Origin: an uncultured Chloroflexota bacterium
GTDB taxonomy: Bacteria; Chloroflexota; Limnocylindria; Limnocylindrales; Limnocylindraceae
DNA length: 6,530 nucleotides
Reading direction: 5' to 3'
NCBI GenBank assembly: GCA_903937225.1
Contig: CAIZYO010000023.1
Location: 1-6,530, forward strand
Shown here in pieces: positions 6,297 through 6,530 of the stretch (positions within the stretch are counted from its first letter, which is position 1; each line of letters begins with the position of its first letter). The notes beneath the pieces were generated by a model, which was given only the letters and a program-made list of their open reading frames with translations, made no database searches and was not told the origin of the DNA. The position numbers and the translations under genes were made by a program.

Positions 6297-6530
6297 CTAC
6301 GCGCGTGGCACCCCAGGCTCTGCGATCAGGAGTGCGGCGCCAGATGGGAGCGAGATTGCGTGGATGCCAGCAGGGGCGCTGATGCTCTGAAGCGCGCTCA
6401 TGCTTACTCCGCCAACCGTAACCACACTGCCGCCCGCAAATTGGGCGGAGGTTGGGATCTGCGTGACAAGGGTTGCGGTAGCACCGAGCGGCGTTGCAAG
6501 GTCACCGCTCCACGGTCCAATCACCGCAGC
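6297..6530 (-). CDS. Unrecognised protein, C-terminal 77 residues (5' part outside window)
   Basis: An open frame runs from the window edge to a TAG at 6297-6299. Its codons mostly end in G or C, as in the liv genes, and the product is rich in Ala, Gly, Ser and Val (for example GGSVVTVGGVSMSAL and GIHAISLPSGAALLIAEP, ending in GVPRA). A GTG at 6524 exists, but the frame is open beyond it, so the gene most likely starts outside the window. I do not recognise the family. IGPWSGDLATPLG faintly recalls the GP-x-A-x-x-L-x-x-LG turn of GcvT/YgfZ-type folds, but the rest does not support this. It is on the same strand as the liv operon, 245 bases upstream. No good intrinsic terminator was found after it, so whether it is cotranscribed is open. 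Confidence 0.5.
   Translation of the reverse strand, partial: AAVIGPWSGDLATPLGATATLVTQIPTSAQFAGGSVVTVGGVSMSALQSISAPAGIHAISLPSGAALLIAEPGVPRA

Noticed and set aside
5806..6390. Plus-strand open frame of 194 residues across the start of the binding-protein gene and its leader
   Set aside because: It runs antisense over the signal peptide region, crosses the leader palindromes and overlaps the other minus-strand frame. It has no recognisable family and its composition fits a shadow.

Overview
The window is GC-rich, densely coded bacterial DNA. Almost all of it (about 798 to 6051, minus strand) is one high-affinity branched-chain-amino-acid-type (HAAT/Liv) ABC transporter operon. Read in transcription order it holds a lipoprotein substrate-binding protein (livK-like), two permeases (livH, livM) and two ATPases (livG, livF). 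The ends carry the 3' part of a plus-strand YcaQ/AlkX-type winged-helix gene (1-801) and the 3' part of an unrecognised minus-strand gene (6297-6530). The lipobox-type signal peptide, GC-rich codons and strong Shine-Dalgarno sequences would suit Chloroflexota or Actinomycetota. That placement is an impression only; the window has no rRNA or other marker.

Layout. From 6296 down to 6052 lies a 245-base leader/promoter region. It has an AT-rich patch, a weak sigma70-like promoter candidate overlapping the palindrome GCGCATGCGC, and a strong near-perfect palindrome just before an AAGGAGG ribosome site. The binding-protein gene (6051-4849) is followed by a 183-base gap containing at least three consecutive hairpins. 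Next come livH and livM (ATGA overlap), livG (GTGA overlap, GTG start) and, after 12 bases, livF. livF ends inside a CTAG tetranucleotide that also holds the stop codon of the convergent YcaQ-like gene, so no intergenic terminator separates the two units.

How it works together. The lipid-anchored binding protein captures a ligand outside the membrane and docks on the LivH-LivM permease pair. LivG and LivF hydrolyse ATP to drive import. The ligand is probably a branched-chain or other hydrophobic amino acid, but this family also takes up amides, urea, aromatic compounds and other solutes, so specificity is not fixed. The hairpin-rich gap after the binding-protein gene fits the usual need for an excess of binding protein over membrane components.

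The most unusual item is LivG. Its ATPase domain is interrupted between Walker A and the Q-loop by about 75 extra residues that contain two strongly hydrophobic, membrane-helix-length segments and a basic tail. All other ATPase motifs are intact. This looks like an ATPase subunit with its own membrane hairpin, which is not part of the textbook architecture of the family.
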